From: Hymenobacter sp. PAMC 26628
GTDB lineage: Bacteria; Bacteroidota; Bacteroidia; Cytophagales; Hymenobacteraceae
Length of the DNA: 64,000 nucleotides
Direction of reading: 5' to 3'
Assembly (NCBI RefSeq): GCF_001562275.1
Contig: NZ_CP014304.1
Coordinates: 1,054,001-1,118,000, forward strand
Under the pieces are notes generated by a model, which was not told where the DNA came from, searched no databases, and worked only from the letters and a program-made list of their open reading frames with translations. The translations under genes and the position numbers were made by a program. The number at the start of each line of letters is the position of its first letter. The stretch's first letter is position 1. This document shows, piece after piece, positions 40,243 through 49,485 of the stretch.

Positions 40243-41664
40243 TTACGGATTGGCTTGGTCCCAAGCAACTTCGGCGAATGGTTTTGCCAAGCGGTCGAAT
40301 AACTTGAACTTACCGGTCGAAAAAGCTAGCGTAATGTTAGGTGTAGGGGTAGGATTTAATTTACCCAATCGACGTAAGTCGACCCAGAATTGTCCCTCGT
40401 AAAAGAGTGAGTACCGACGTTGGCGCAAAATTTCGTTTATCAGGTCGTCTTGCGTCACGGCCCCGGAGTAAGCTTGCAGTCCACCGGCTTTGGTACGAAT
40501 AACATTGATGTCGGCCACCGCACCTGCCAAATTGTTGGTTTTCGCTTTCGCTTCCGCTGAGATGAGAATTAACTCTTCATTGCGAATGATACTCAGCGGA
40601 GCTGCTGGCGACGTGTATATAGTGGGCTCGTAGGTGCCTGTGATGCCACCAAGGGTACGTGGTCCCGTGCCTGCGACGGCTGGATCCACAATTCGTTTAG
40701 ATACTTTGCTAAGGCGTAAATCACCAGCTTCGGCTTCGTTCACGAAATTATCCGGTACCGTTACCAAAGTCGAAGGTCCTTGGTTAAGGGCTTGGTAGTA
40801 TAAATTAGCTTCGTCACCGCCGGTACCGGGGCTGAAAGTAAGTAGGGGGCCCACCGACAGCGAACCAGTTTGGGAATAAAAGGAGGCACCTAAGGCCGTT
40901 AATGCTCCGGCATTATCACCTTGGTATAATGCTACCCGGGCGGCTAAGGCCCGGTTGAACTGCAAAAATGTAGCGGGAGTATTAAATCCCGTGTACCCAG
41001 CGGATAAAATAAAGGCGAAGGAAGTTCCCGCTTTCCCCAATTCAGTTGCTCCTTGGTCAAGAAGCTGGCGGATATTGGCCAATGCTGGAGCCGAACCGGC
41101 AGTAAATTTACCAGGGTGCTGGAAATCAGCTACGTCGATGCGAATGCCATTTTCACCCATCAAATTGATTAAATGCAACTTGCCTAAAGCTTCGTAGGTA
41201 TCAGCAAACCCTAGAATACCTTGCTTCTGTGCGTCGGTAACGACCGAAGTAGCCTGAGTGGACTGACGCAAGATATTTGCGGCGCGGTTCAGGCGGGCGA
41301 AGGTATTATAAGATCCTACGGAGTAAAAAGCAGAATTGTCCAGGGTCGAGCCAGTACCTAGAATTTCGCCGTACCAACGCTGCTCATTACTGGCCAAGAT
41401 AATGACTTCGCGCCCTAGGGTACCTGTTATTTGGTTGTAAGGACCGGTATTAGTGTGACCTAAACGAAAAAGGGCTTCCGTGCCGGTTACCAGTGCTGCC
41501 AACTGCGACTGTGACGCGTTGCTCGCAACGCTTTCCAAGCTAGGGTTATTGGGGTCGGTAATAGGGTCAATTGTGGTCGGGCTACAGCCTGAAGCACCCA
41601 TCAGCGCGGTTATGGCTCCGGCTAGCATGAGAATGCGCGGCTTAATATTAAGTGAAATTTGCAT
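40243..41664 (-). CDS. SusD/RagB-type outer-membrane nutrient-binding lipoprotein
   Basis: A 473-aa surface lipoprotein. The lipobox is in MGASGC with the lipidated Cys at residue 27. The TPR-like SusD fold is suggested by TFARLNRAANILRQS, FADTYEALGKLHLINLMGE, the central ALAARVALYQGD and the C-terminal IRNEELILISAEAKAKTNNLAGAVADINVIR...ILRQRRYSLFYEGQFWVDLRR, the best conserved part of RagB/SusD. It forms a lid on the neighbouring SusC transporter. The substrate is not evident, because no glycoside hydrolase or sensor accompanies the pair. Start at 41664 (MQISLNIKPRI) rather than four codons upstream. Confidence 0.93.
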   Translation of the reverse strand: MQISLNIKPRILMLAGAITALMGASGCSPTTIDPITDPNNPSLESVASNASQSQLAALVTGTEALFRLGHTNTGPYNQITGTLGREVIILASNEQRWYGEILGTGSTLDNSAFYSVGSYNTFARLNRAANILRQSTQATSVVTDAQKQGILGFADTYEALGKLHLINLMGENGIRIDVADFQHPGKFTAGSAPALANIRQLLDQGATELGKAGTSFAFILSAGYTGFNTPATFLQFNRALAARVALYQGDNAGALTALGASFYSQTGSLSVGPLLTFSPGTGGDEANLYYQALNQGPSTLVTVPDNFVNEAEAGDLRLSKVSKRIVDPAVAGTGPRTLGGITGTYEPTIYTSPAAPLSIIRNEELILISAEAKAKTNNLAGAVADINVIRTKAGGLQAYSGAVTQDDLINEILRQRRYSLFYEGQFWVDLRRLGKLNPTPTPNITLAFSTGKFKLFDRLAKPFAEVAWDQANP

Positions 41665-41691
41665 GAGATAATACAAAGAGAAAAAGATTGA

Positions 41692-44600
41692 CTAGAAACC
41701 CAAGTTGATGTGGAACCAGAGGCGGCGCGTTGAAGGGTAACCAACCACGTCCACTTGTGCTTGGGTGTTGGTCGAGCCAAAGTTCGAAACTTCTGGGTCG
41801 TAGCCTTTATACTTTGTCCAAGTAACCAAATTGTTACCCGAAACACCTATTTGCAAGCGATTGACATATTCTTTGAACAAGCTACTGCGCAAAGCAGCGG
41901 GTAGCGAGTAATAAATCGATACTTCACGCAGGCGAACGTAGCCGCTATTTTGCACATAATAGTCAGCGTTAAACGCCGGGCGTACCAAGCCTACGGGTTG
42001 CGTCGTCGTAACACCCGCAGCGTTGGTTGAGGTGTAGGGCTGGCTCCAGTCGGGGCTGGTACCGTAACCATCTTGGTTAGTAACCGTCAGGTTACTGGTA
42101 TAGCTGTTTTGCTTCCAGTTCAGCAAGAAAGAGATGTCAAAGTTTTTGAATATATTGAACGAGTTCAAGTAAGACATCTGGAAAGTAGGTTGGGCGTCAC
42201 CGTAGCGGGTCAATAGTTCGGGATTGTCCGTCACGGCTGGACGACCATACCACTGAGTAGGCGATTCACCTTGCGCTAGGAAGTTCGTGCCATAGCGGCT
42301 GCCGAAACCAGTATTTAGGTTGGTAACTGGTACAGTAAGGCGGGTGACAAGACTCCGGTTGAGCCAGAACTGCGTACTGGAAGTCCAACGGAAATTTTCC
42401 GATTGCACAGGTATCAAGCCCAGCGATAACTCGAGACCCCGGTTGCGCAGGTCGCCCACTGGAAAAGCACGAATCTGGGTTACACCAGTGCCGGGAGCCA
42501 GCGTGTAAGGCTGGATGAAATTCAAAATTTTCTTGTTGTAAACACTCGCTTCAAGCGTTACTCGGTTATTGAAGAAACCCAGGTCGATGCCGAGTTCTAA
42601 TTCAGTTGCCCGCTCGGGACCAATACTAGAATTGCCCACAACCGTTGAAGGAGCAACGCCAACGTTACCGCCTGTGCTGATCGTACTCAGCGGCGAAAAA
42701 GTAGAACCGAAAAAGGGAGGGTTACCAGTCTCGCCGTAAGCACCGCGCAGTTTAATGAGGTTTACGTTATTGAACGTGAATGCATCAAGTTTGGCAAGGT
42801 TGACGGCTAATGAAGCCTTGGGAAAAGCGTAAAGTTTGGTAGGGTCAGAGTTGCGGCTCGATTTATCGAGGCGAATACCGCCCGTGGCGAAAATAATGTC
42901 CTTAAAATTTACTTCCTGCTGAGCCACATATCCTACGTCCGTTTCATCCTGGATGGTCGTCAACTGCGTGATGACAGTTCCACGGTCAGGCTGCAGTGGG
43001 CCAGGGGCCAGATTTTGTCCCTGGCTATACTGCAATTGCGCGTTCAGACCCAATCGAGTAGCGCCTACTTGTGAGGTCAAGGCCAACGGACCCAGCTTCC
43101 AGTCGTAAATAAGAAAGGTGCTGAGGTTATAGTTGAAAAATTGGTTTTTAGCCACTCGAACTACACCGTGATAAGCAGCACTTATCTGTGATTGCAAGTC
43201 GGACGGGAGGGCCAATAAAGCGTTCGACCCTGCATAGTCAATACCACCCTGGGCACTTAAGCGCAACGATGAGCTTTCTTTTTCAAAAAGATGCGCCGTT
43301 GCGGTACTAGCCGAAGTCACGCGGTTAGTAGTCTCTTGGTTAATGGCGCGGTCGATGATGGCGAGCGGGTTATCGCCGGTACGGGGGGAATTAGGGTAGA
43401 GGCCCGTTATCGGGTCAGGGTGCAGTTCATCATAATCCCGAATGGAAAGCAGGTTGTAGCCAACCGATACCCCGTTGTTGTCGTTGCCAAAGAAGCTGCG
43501 GCGGTTAGTAGAGTTGTAGTAACCGCTGTTAACGCTCAAATCAATGAATGACCCAATCTTTTGGTCTAAGTTCAATCGTACGGAACTGCGCTGATAGTTC
43601 GTATTTTTAACGATGCCATCTTCGCGGGTATTGGAACCGGAAGCGTAGAACTTCGTCCGGTCGTTGCCCCCCGATATGCTCACGTTGGTGTTGCGCATGA
43701 AAGCTTTGTTACCAAACACTTCTTTCTCGTAATCGTAGATTTTCCCGCTGGCTTGAGCAGCTGCGAAGTTCGCTTGCTCAGCTTGGCCGCCCGCTCCCGT
43801 ACCATCTAAGAGGGTAATTTTATCCGCATTAAAGGCTTCATGTCCGATGTAGCGCTGAATAAATTGCAATCCCAAATCTTGGCTGACGTTGACTTTAGTT
43901 TGGCCAGCCACGCCCCGCTTTGTCTTGATGATAATTACCCCAGCGTTGGCACGCTGGCCGTAAATAGCCGCAGCGCTTGGGCCTTTCAAGATCTCAATAG
44001 ATTCGATATCTGCTGGGTTCAAGTCTGAGATGCGGTTGGTGCCGTTGTCTTGGGTAGTACGGCCGGTGCCTCCTGACGCCCCCGAGAACGCCAACGAGCC
44101 TGCGCCGTTACCAATTTCTTGGCTTACTGCATATACCCCGTCGATTACATAAAGTGGTTGCACGTTGCCCGTGAGGGTTGAAATACCCCGCAATTGCACC
44201 GATACCCCACCACCGGGAGCGCCACTAGTAGCGTTGATGTTAGCTCCCACAACTTTGCCGCTCAAAGCCGCATCCACAGTTACTGGCCGAGTGCTTCCGT
44301 ACAGCTCTTGCGCCGACACAGTAGTCACTGCATTAGCAAGATTGGAACGTTTGACTGTAGAAGCCAAGCCGTTCACTACCACTTCGTCAAGGTCGCGGGG
44401 GGCCACTTCCAATGCCACCGTTACCGAGTTGGTCGACGTTACGTCGCGCTCTACGGTTTTGTAGCCCACGAAGCTGAACGACAGCGTGGTGGTACCAGCG
44501 GGTGCGCTGAACGAAAAATCGCCGTTGGCATTGGTGGCCGTACCGGCCCGCGTGCCCTTGGCAAGTACCGTTACTCCGGGAATGCCTTGGCTATTGGAGT

Positions 44601-44694
44601 CGGTGACCCGACCCGATAATGTCTTGTCCTGGGCAAAGGCCTGCTGCAAAAGGCACGTAAGCATCAAGAACAATAGAATGGAAAACTGCTTCAT
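41692..44694 (-). CDS. SusC/RagA-type TonB-linked outer membrane transporter
   Basis: A 1000-aa TonB-dependent transporter. Signal peptide residues 1-21 (ending QQAFA), then a carboxypeptidase-regulatory-like beta domain (LSGRVTDSNSQGIPGVTVLAKGTRAGTATNANGDFSF), a TonB-box-like connection (DEVVVNGLASTVKRSNL), the plug domain with ADIESIEILKGPSAAAIYGQRANAGVIIIKTKRG, and the beta-barrel ending in F. Complete for the family. G+C content and codon use look lower than in neighbouring genes. It is followed by susD after 27 bp; the pair imports an unknown large substrate using TonB energy. Confidence 0.96.
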   Translation of the reverse strand: MKQFSILLFLMLTCLLQQAFAQDKTLSGRVTDSNSQGIPGVTVLAKGTRAGTATNANGDFSFSAPAGTTTLSFSFVGYKTVERDVTSTNSVTVALEVAPRDLDEVVVNGLASTVKRSNLANAVTTVSAQELYGSTRPVTVDAALSGKVVGANINATSGAPGGGVSVQLRGISTLTGNVQPLYVIDGVYAVSQEIGNGAGSLAFSGASGGTGRTTQDNGTNRISDLNPADIESIEILKGPSAAAIYGQRANAGVIIIKTKRGVAGQTKVNVSQDLGLQFIQRYIGHEAFNADKITLLDGTGAGGQAEQANFAAAQASGKIYDYEKEVFGNKAFMRNTNVSISGGNDRTKFYASGSNTREDGIVKNTNYQRSSVRLNLDQKIGSFIDLSVNSGYYNSTNRRSFFGNDNNGVSVGYNLLSIRDYDELHPDPITGLYPNSPRTGDNPLAIIDRAINQETTNRVTSASTATAHLFEKESSSLRLSAQGGIDYAGSNALLALPSDLQSQISAAYHGVVRVAKNQFFNYNLSTFLIYDWKLGPLALTSQVGATRLGLNAQLQYSQGQNLAPGPLQPDRGTVITQLTTIQDETDVGYVAQQEVNFKDIIFATGGIRLDKSSRNSDPTKLYAFPKASLAVNLAKLDAFTFNNVNLIKLRGAYGETGNPPFFGSTFSPLSTISTGGNVGVAPSTVVGNSSIGPERATELELGIDLGFFNNRVTLEASVYNKKILNFIQPYTLAPGTGVTQIRAFPVGDLRNRGLELSLGLIPVQSENFRWTSSTQFWLNRSLVTRLTVPVTNLNTGFGSRYGTNFLAQGESPTQWYGRPAVTDNPELLTRYGDAQPTFQMSYLNSFNIFKNFDISFLLNWKQNSYTSNLTVTNQDGYGTSPDWSQPYTSTNAAGVTTTQPVGLVRPAFNADYYVQNSGYVRLREVSIYYSLPAALRSSLFKEYVNRLQIGVSGNNLVTWTKYKGYDPEVSNFGSTNTQAQVDVVGYPSTRRLWFHINLGF

Positions 44695-44971
44695 ACTGAT
44701 GGGAAAAATTTAAAAAATGAAGACTATGGTTATGAAACCTGAGGGCAAATTATCATATGTTTTCCATTCAAGGCGGGAAGGCTTTTTTTAAGCAAGGTAA
44801 ATTTCCGTAATTCAAAATTGGTTTCAACGATAGAAATCAGAATATCAGGCTTATACATACTGGTAGAAATGCCGTGCTTAAAATGGTTCCGACGATGGGT
44901 TTTGGCTCGTCCTGGTTTATAGTGAGCAACTATTGCCGCAAACTGCCGGGTTTTGTGCTGACTTTTGCCGC

Positions 44972-46012
44972 ATGAACGCCCCCGTCACCATTGGCTCCGC
45001 CGCCCTGGCCGAGCTGGCCGCTTACTTGCGCCGCCCGGCGTTTAGCCAAGTGTTTGTGCTGGTTGATGCCAACACTGCCCGGCTGTGCCTGCCGGCGCTA
45101 GAAGCCCAGCTGCCACCGGGCCACCACATCATCGAAATTCCCGCCGGTGAAGAGTTTAAGACCTTGGCTACCTGCGGCTTAGTATGGGATGCGCTTACCC
45201 AGCGGCAAGCCGACCGCCACGCCCTGCTGGTGAACGTGGGTGGCGGCGTGGTGACGGACCTAGGCGGGTTTTGCGGGGCCCTGTACAAGCGGGGCCTGGC
45301 TTTTGTGCAGGTGCCCACCACGCTGCTGGCCCAGGTAGATGCCAGTGTGGGGGGTAAGACTGGGGTCGACTACCAGGGTTTTAAGAACCATTTGGGAGTG
45401 TTCCAAGAGCCGCTGGCGGTGTTCATTGCCCCAGTGTTGCTCAACACCCTCGACCCGCGCCAGCTGAAGGCCGGCTACGCTGAGGTGTTGAAGCACTGGC
45501 TGATTGCCGACGCCGATGCCTTCGAGCGGCAGCGCCGCCTGGGCTGGCTCACCGACGACTGGACGCCCATCATCCAGGAGTCAGTAGCGCTGAAGCAGCG
45601 CGTGGTGGCCAGCGACCCGCTCGAGTCGGGGCCCCGCAAGCTGCTCAACTTCGGCCACACCGTGGGGCACGCCCTCGAGAGCTACCTCCTCACCCAGCCC
45701 GGCCGCGAAGTGCTGCACGGCGAGGCCGTGGCCGCCGGCCTCGTTTGCGAAAGCTGGCTCTCGGTGCAGCGTGGCCTGCTGAGCCCCGAGGAGCTGGACC
45801 GCATCGAAACCTTCGTATTCTTGGTGTTCGACAAAATTCAGTTCGTGCTACTCGAAACCGAAGCAATTGCTGACTTTGCGCGGCAAGACAAGAAGAACGC
45901 CGCCGGCGTCATCAACTGCACGCTGCTGCAGGGCATTGGCCACGGCGTGTACGACCAGCCCGTAACCGAAGCCGATATCGTGGCCGCCCTGCGCTACTAC
46001 CACAAATTGTAG
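44972..46012 (+). CDS. aroB: 3-dehydroquinate synthase
   Basis: A 346-aa NAD/zinc enzyme converting DAHP to 3-dehydroquinate. Signatures are VNVGGGVVTDLGGFCGALYKRGLAFVQVPTTLLAQVDASVGGKTGVD, KAGYAEVLKHWLIAD and the zinc site NFGHTVGHALE with HGEAVAAG. Start at 44972 (MNAPVTIGSAALAELAAYL) fits the family better than the in-frame position at 44933. It is followed by aroA after 59 bp, so the two form a shikimate operon that now has the susCD pair between it and the DAHP synthase gene. A shorter-than-average C terminus is common in Bacteroidota. Confidence 0.96.
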   Translation: MNAPVTIGSAALAELAAYLRRPAFSQVFVLVDANTARLCLPALEAQLPPGHHIIEIPAGEEFKTLATCGLVWDALTQRQADRHALLVNVGGGVVTDLGGFCGALYKRGLAFVQVPTTLLAQVDASVGGKTGVDYQGFKNHLGVFQEPLAVFIAPVLLNTLDPRQLKAGYAEVLKHWLIADADAFERQRRLGWLTDDWTPIIQESVALKQRVVASDPLESGPRKLLNFGHTVGHALESYLLTQPGREVLHGEAVAAGLVCESWLSVQRGLLSPEELDRIETFVFLVFDKIQFVLLETEAIADFARQDKKNAAGVINCTLLQGIGHGVYDQPVTEADIVAALRYYHKL

Positions 46013-46071
46013 GGCCCCCGCGGCTCATCGTTAACCTTATATATACGAATCCCATCGAAGCTTCCGTTTCC

Positions 46072-47322
46072 TTGCGCTGGCCCGGGGGCCCCCTGCGCGG
46101 CCTGGCCCACCTGCCCGCTTCTAAAAGTGAGGCCAACCGCGCCCTCATCCTGCACGCTTTGGCTGGCGGCGGCCAGCTTAGTAACCTGTCCGACGCCCAC
46201 GACACCCAGCTGATGCTGGCCTTGCTGGCCGCTGCGCCAGGCACGGACCAGCTCAGCGCCGAAGACGCAGGCACCGTCATGCGGTTCCTGACGGCTTACC
46301 TGGCCGTAACTGGCTGGCGCGGCGAGCTGACCGGCACGCCGCGGATGCAGGAGCGGCCCATCGCCGTGCTGGTGGGGGCCCTGCGCCAGGCCGGGGCCGA
46401 GATTGCCTACGTGACAAACGACGGGTACCCGCCGCTGCGGCTGGGCGGGTTCGTGCCAGGTACGGCTAGTGCCGGGCCTACACGCCTGAGCGTGCGCGGC
46501 GATATCAGCAGCCAGTATATCTCGGCGCTGCTGATGGTGGGGCCCTACCTGCCCGGTGGGTTGAAGCTGACCCTGACCGGTCCCGTCGGCTCGCGCCCTT
46601 ACATAGAGATGACGGTGGCGCTAATGGCTCGTTTCGGAGTCCATTGCCAAGCCAACGCCGACGCCACCCAATTAACCGTGCCCGCGGGCCGCTACCAAGC
46701 CGCCAATTACGCCGTGGAAAGCGACTGGTCAGCAGCCAGTTACTGGTATGCACTGGTGGCGCTGGGCCCCGTCGGCTCCGAGATTACGCTGCCCGGCCTG
46801 CGGCAGCACTCGCTGCAGGGCGACCAGGCCATTGCGGGCATCATGGCGCACTTCGGCGTCGAAACCACTTACCTACCCGCCGAGGGAGGCGTGCAGCTGC
46901 GCCAGGGGCCCCGGCCGGGTGGCTCGGAGATACTCCGCCTGGATTTCACCGATTGCCCCGATCTGGCCCAAACCGTGGCCGTAGTGGCCGCCGCCTTGGC
47001 CCTGCCCGTCGACATGACTGGTCTGGAAAGCCTCCGCATCAAGGAAACCGACCGCATTGCCGCACTGCAAACCGAGTTGGCCAAGTTTGGCGGCGATTTG
47101 CAAGAGGTAGAGGCCGGCGTGTTCCGGGCCGTGTCTACTGGCTTCCGAGTGGCGGGCCAAACCGTGGCCACTTACCACGACCACCGCATGGCCATGGCCT
47201 TCGCGCCGCTGGCCCTGCGGGGCCCCCTGGTGGTGGCCGCGCCGCAGGTGGTGCGCAAGTCGTACCCGCAGTTCTGGAGCGAGCTGGCTAAGGCTGGCTT
47301 TGCCGTTAGCGAAGCTGGCTGA
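46072..47322 (+). CDS. aroA: 3-phosphoshikimate 1-carboxyvinyltransferase (EPSP synthase)
   Basis: A 416-aa shikimate-pathway enzyme. Conserved features: LPASKSEANRALILHAL (catalytic Lys), AGTVMRFLTAYLA, RPIAVLVGALRQAGAEI, GDISSQYISALLM, ESDWSAASYWY, LRIKETDRIAALQ and YHDHRMAMAFAPLAL. No ATG is available in frame upstream; the best start is TTG at 46072 (LRWPGGPLRG). Its 3' end overlaps the convergent metal-receptor gene by 17 bp. Confidence 0.94.
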   Translation: MRWPGGPLRGLAHLPASKSEANRALILHALAGGGQLSNLSDAHDTQLMLALLAAAPGTDQLSAEDAGTVMRFLTAYLAVTGWRGELTGTPRMQERPIAVLVGALRQAGAEIAYVTNDGYPPLRLGGFVPGTASAGPTRLSVRGDISSQYISALLMVGPYLPGGLKLTLTGPVGSRPYIEMTVALMARFGVHCQANADATQLTVPAGRYQAANYAVESDWSAASYWYALVALGPVGSEITLPGLRQHSLQGDQAIAGIMAHFGVETTYLPAEGGVQLRQGPRPGGSEILRLDFTDCPDLAQTVAVVAAALALPVDMTGLESLRIKETDRIAALQTELAKFGGDLQEVEAGVFRAVSTGFRVAGQTVATYHDHRMAMAFAPLALRGPLVVAAPQVVRKSYPQFWSELAKAGFAVSEAG

Positions 47323-48118
47323 GGTAATCCGCTGCGTGCAGTAGCCGACTGCCGTACCAGCTAAACATTTCGCCATCAACCAGCTGAACGTGAGCTAATG
47401 GGCAAATTTTCTGAAGTTCAGCCACGTGTTTTTCTTTAAAGGGGTAAGGCTCCGAAGATAGCAGAATGCGCTGGGGCGCGGCGCGGGCCAACTGCTCCGA
47501 CGTGACTTCGGGGTAGCGCCCCAAGGCCCCAAACACGTTGGTGAAGCCGGCCCGTGCCAGCAGGTCGTCGATGAACGTGCCGGTGGCGGCCGCCAGATAA
47601 GGCTTGCGCCAGATGAGGTAGGCCGCCGACTCCGGGGCCGCCGCCGCCGACAGGGCCCCGAACCGCTCGGCCACAGTAGCGGCCATAGTATCTGCCACCA
47701 GGGCCCTGCCGGTTATGAAGCCTACTTGCTTGATCATGCGCAGGGCCCCGGGCAGGTCGGCCACGTCGCTCAGCCACACCGGGTATTGCGCGGCCAGCTG
47801 CTCAATGCCTTCCTGGTAATTTTCCTCTTTGTTGCCAATGATGAGGTCGGGCTGGCAAGCGGCAATTTTAGCAAAATCAAAGTTTTTGGTGCCGCCGATG
47901 ACCGTTGCTTGCTGGCGGGCCTCCGGCGGGTGAATGCAAAACTTGGTGACGCCCACCACCCGCGGGCCCAGCCCCAGATCGAACAATAATTCCGTCTGGG
48001 ACGGTACCAACGACACAATGCGCTGCGGCGGAAACGGCACAGCCACCCGCCGGCCCAGCTGGTCGGTAACGGTGAGCGGTGTCTGAACCACGGATTTATC
48101 GGATTGGTCGGATGCCAC
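47306..48118 (-). CDS. Helical-backbone metal receptor / cobalamin-type binding protein without signal peptide
   Basis: A 270-aa protein of the BtuF/periplasmic-binding-protein family: RIVSLVPSQTELLFDLGLGPRVVGVTKFC, FAKIAACQPDLIIGNKEENYQEGIEQL, VWLSDVADLPGALRMI and AATGTFIDDLLARAGFTNVFGALGRYPEVTSEQLARAAPQRILLSSEPYPF are the two lobes and the long linking helix. It binds a metal-chelate such as corrinoid or heme-like compounds in relatives. No signal peptide is present; the first 12 residues (MASDQSDKSVVQ) are encoded by the GGATT dispersed repeat, so the original start may have been lost or the gene now uses a repeat-derived start. Cytosolic location would be unusual for a transport component. 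Confidence 0.85.
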   Translation of the reverse strand: MASDQSDKSVVQTPLTVTDQLGRRVAVPFPPQRIVSLVPSQTELLFDLGLGPRVVGVTKFCIHPPEARQQATVIGGTKNFDFAKIAACQPDLIIGNKEENYQEGIEQLAAQYPVWLSDVADLPGALRMIKQVGFITGRALVADTMAATVAERFGALSAAAAPESAAYLIWRKPYLAAATGTFIDDLLARAGFTNVFGALGRYPEVTSEQLARAAPQRILLSSEPYPFKEKHVAELQKICPLAHVQLVDGEMFSWYGSRLLHAADYLSQLR

Positions 48119-48130
48119 GGATTCTGGGGA
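48084..48130. repeat. GGATT-type dispersed repeat, copy at the receptor gene start
   Basis: CTGAACCACGGATTTATCGG followed by ATTGGTCGGATGCCACGGATTC and GGGGACG. It is nearly an inverted copy of 48258-48298 (CCGATAAATCCGTTGTTCAG) and resembles the sequence in front of lysS. It covers the first codons of the receptor gene. Confidence 0.7.
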
Positions 48131-48201
48131 CGATTGACGGGATATACAATTTTCTTGAGCCTCGGCTCTCCGTAGTTTTTAAGGCTAAATACAACAACAA
48201 A

Positions 48202-48224
48202 AAGGCCGCTAAAAAAGCGGCCTT
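48202..48224 (-). terminator. Terminator after the M42 peptidase gene
   Basis: AAGGCCGCT and AGCGGCCTT flank A5; on the minus strand the stem is followed by a T-rich run. It lies between the two copies of the GGATT repeat. Confidence 0.65.
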
Positions 48225-48257
48225 CTCTATAACCGATTACTTCGAATCGTCCTCAAA

Positions 48258-48298
48258 ATCCGACCAATCCGGCCAATCCGATAAATCCGTTGTTCAGG
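48258..48298. repeat. GGATT-type dispersed repeat, inverted copy at the M42 gene end
   Basis: Contains ATCCGACCAATCCGGCCAAT and CCGATAAATCCGTTGTTCAG, the reverse complement of the copy at 48084 with one extra GGATTGGCC unit. It overlaps the last codon and stop of the M42 peptidase gene. Confidence 0.7.
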
Positions 48299-49364
48299 CA
48301 AAATAACGGAAATCGTGGCCGTCCTCAATCCGCAGCAAGGTTTCGTAGATCAACTGAATTACCGCTTCCACGTCGTCCTTGTGCACCGTTTCTACGGTGG
48401 TGTGCATGTATTTGAGCGGTAGAGAGATGAGAGCCGAAGCTACGCCCATACCCGAGTAGGCAAACGCGTCGGTATCGGTGCCGGTCGAGCGGGTGGCGGC
48501 GGCGCGCTGGAAGGCAATGTTTTGGTCCTGGGCCGTGGCCGTAATGAGGTCGCGCAGGTTGTTTTGCACCGCTGGGCCGTAGGTGATGACGGGGCCCTTG
48601 CCGCAGGAAATGTCGCCGGCCGTCTTCTTGTCGTACATCGGCGATTGGCTGTCGTGGGTCACGTCCGTCACGATGGCCACGTCGGGGTTGATGCGGTGGG
48701 CCACCATTTCGGCGCCGCGCAGGCCAATTTCCTCCTGCACGGCGTTTACCACGTACAGGCCAAAGGGCAAGGTTTTGCCGTTTTCCTTCAGCAAGCGGGC
48801 TACTTCGGCAATCATGAAGCCGCCCACGCGGTTATCCAGGGCCCGGCCCACGTAAAATTTGTCGTTCAGCACGGTAAACTCGTCCTCGAACGTGACGACC
48901 GAGCCCACGTGAATGCCCATCTCTTCGACTTCATCGGCGCTAGCGGCTCCGCAGTCCAGGAATACCGTTTCAATGGTGGGGGCTTTGTCCTGCTCCGCTT
49001 TGCGCACGTGGATGGCCGGCCAGCCAAACACGGCCTTCACGATGCCCTTGGTGCCGAAGATGTTGACGCGCTTGCTAGGGGCTACCAGCGGATCAGAGCC
49101 GCCGTTGCGGCGCAGGTACAAGTAGCCTTCCTTGGTGATGTAGTTGACGAAATAAGAAATTTCGTCGGCGTGGGCCTCAATGACGACTTTATACTTCGCC
49201 TCGGGGTTGATGACGCCCACCACCGTGCCGTACGTGTCGACGAAGTAGCTGTCGATGTAAGGTTTCAAGTATTCCAACCACAGCTTTTGGCCTTCTTGCT
49301 CGAAACCAGTTGGGGAGGGATTATTAAGGTATTTCTGGAGAAAATCGAACGATTCGGGACGCAT
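48294..49364 (-). CDS. M42 family metallopeptidase (tetrahedral aminopeptidase-like)
   Basis: A 356-aa cytosolic di-metal aminopeptidase. Metal-site motifs are in order: His in VIEAHADEISYFV, Asp in GRALDNRVGG, Glu pair in VNAVQEEIGLRGAE, Asp in IVTDVTHDS and His in KYMHTTVETVH. The PLVAPSKRVNIFGTKG region is the inserted beta domain. Related to PepA/YsdC/FrvX and TET aminopeptidases, often annotated as glutamyl aminopeptidase or endoglucanase. No signal peptide. Its end runs into a dispersed repeat. Confidence 0.95.
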   Translation of the reverse strand: MRPESFDFLQKYLNNPSPTGFEQEGQKLWLEYLKPYIDSYFVDTYGTVVGVINPEAKYKVVIEAHADEISYFVNYITKEGYLYLRRNGGSDPLVAPSKRVNIFGTKGIVKAVFGWPAIHVRKAEQDKAPTIETVFLDCGAASADEVEEMGIHVGSVVTFEDEFTVLNDKFYVGRALDNRVGGFMIAEVARLLKENGKTLPFGLYVVNAVQEEIGLRGAEMVAHRINPDVAIVTDVTHDSQSPMYDKKTAGDISCGKGPVITYGPAVQNNLRDLITATAQDQNIAFQRAAATRSTGTDTDAFAYSGMGVASALISLPLKYMHTTVETVHKDDVEAVIQLIYETLLRIEDGHDFRYFA

Positions 49365-49485
49365 AAGAAACAGGTTGTCAATTGCTAACGAAAAAATTAG
49401 CCAGCGAAACTAATTGAAGAGCGAAAAGATTCGCGTAAAAACCATTCATTGGAACGGACTACGCAGGGGAATAGCAGATGCCAAG

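Noticed and set aside
48079..48306. 75-codon plus-strand ORF across the GGATT repeats
   Set aside because: Built mostly from the repeat copies and a terminator; no sign of selection as protein.
48522..49388. 288-codon plus-strand ORF opposite the M42 peptidase
   Set aside because: Antisense shadow; composition is not protein-like.
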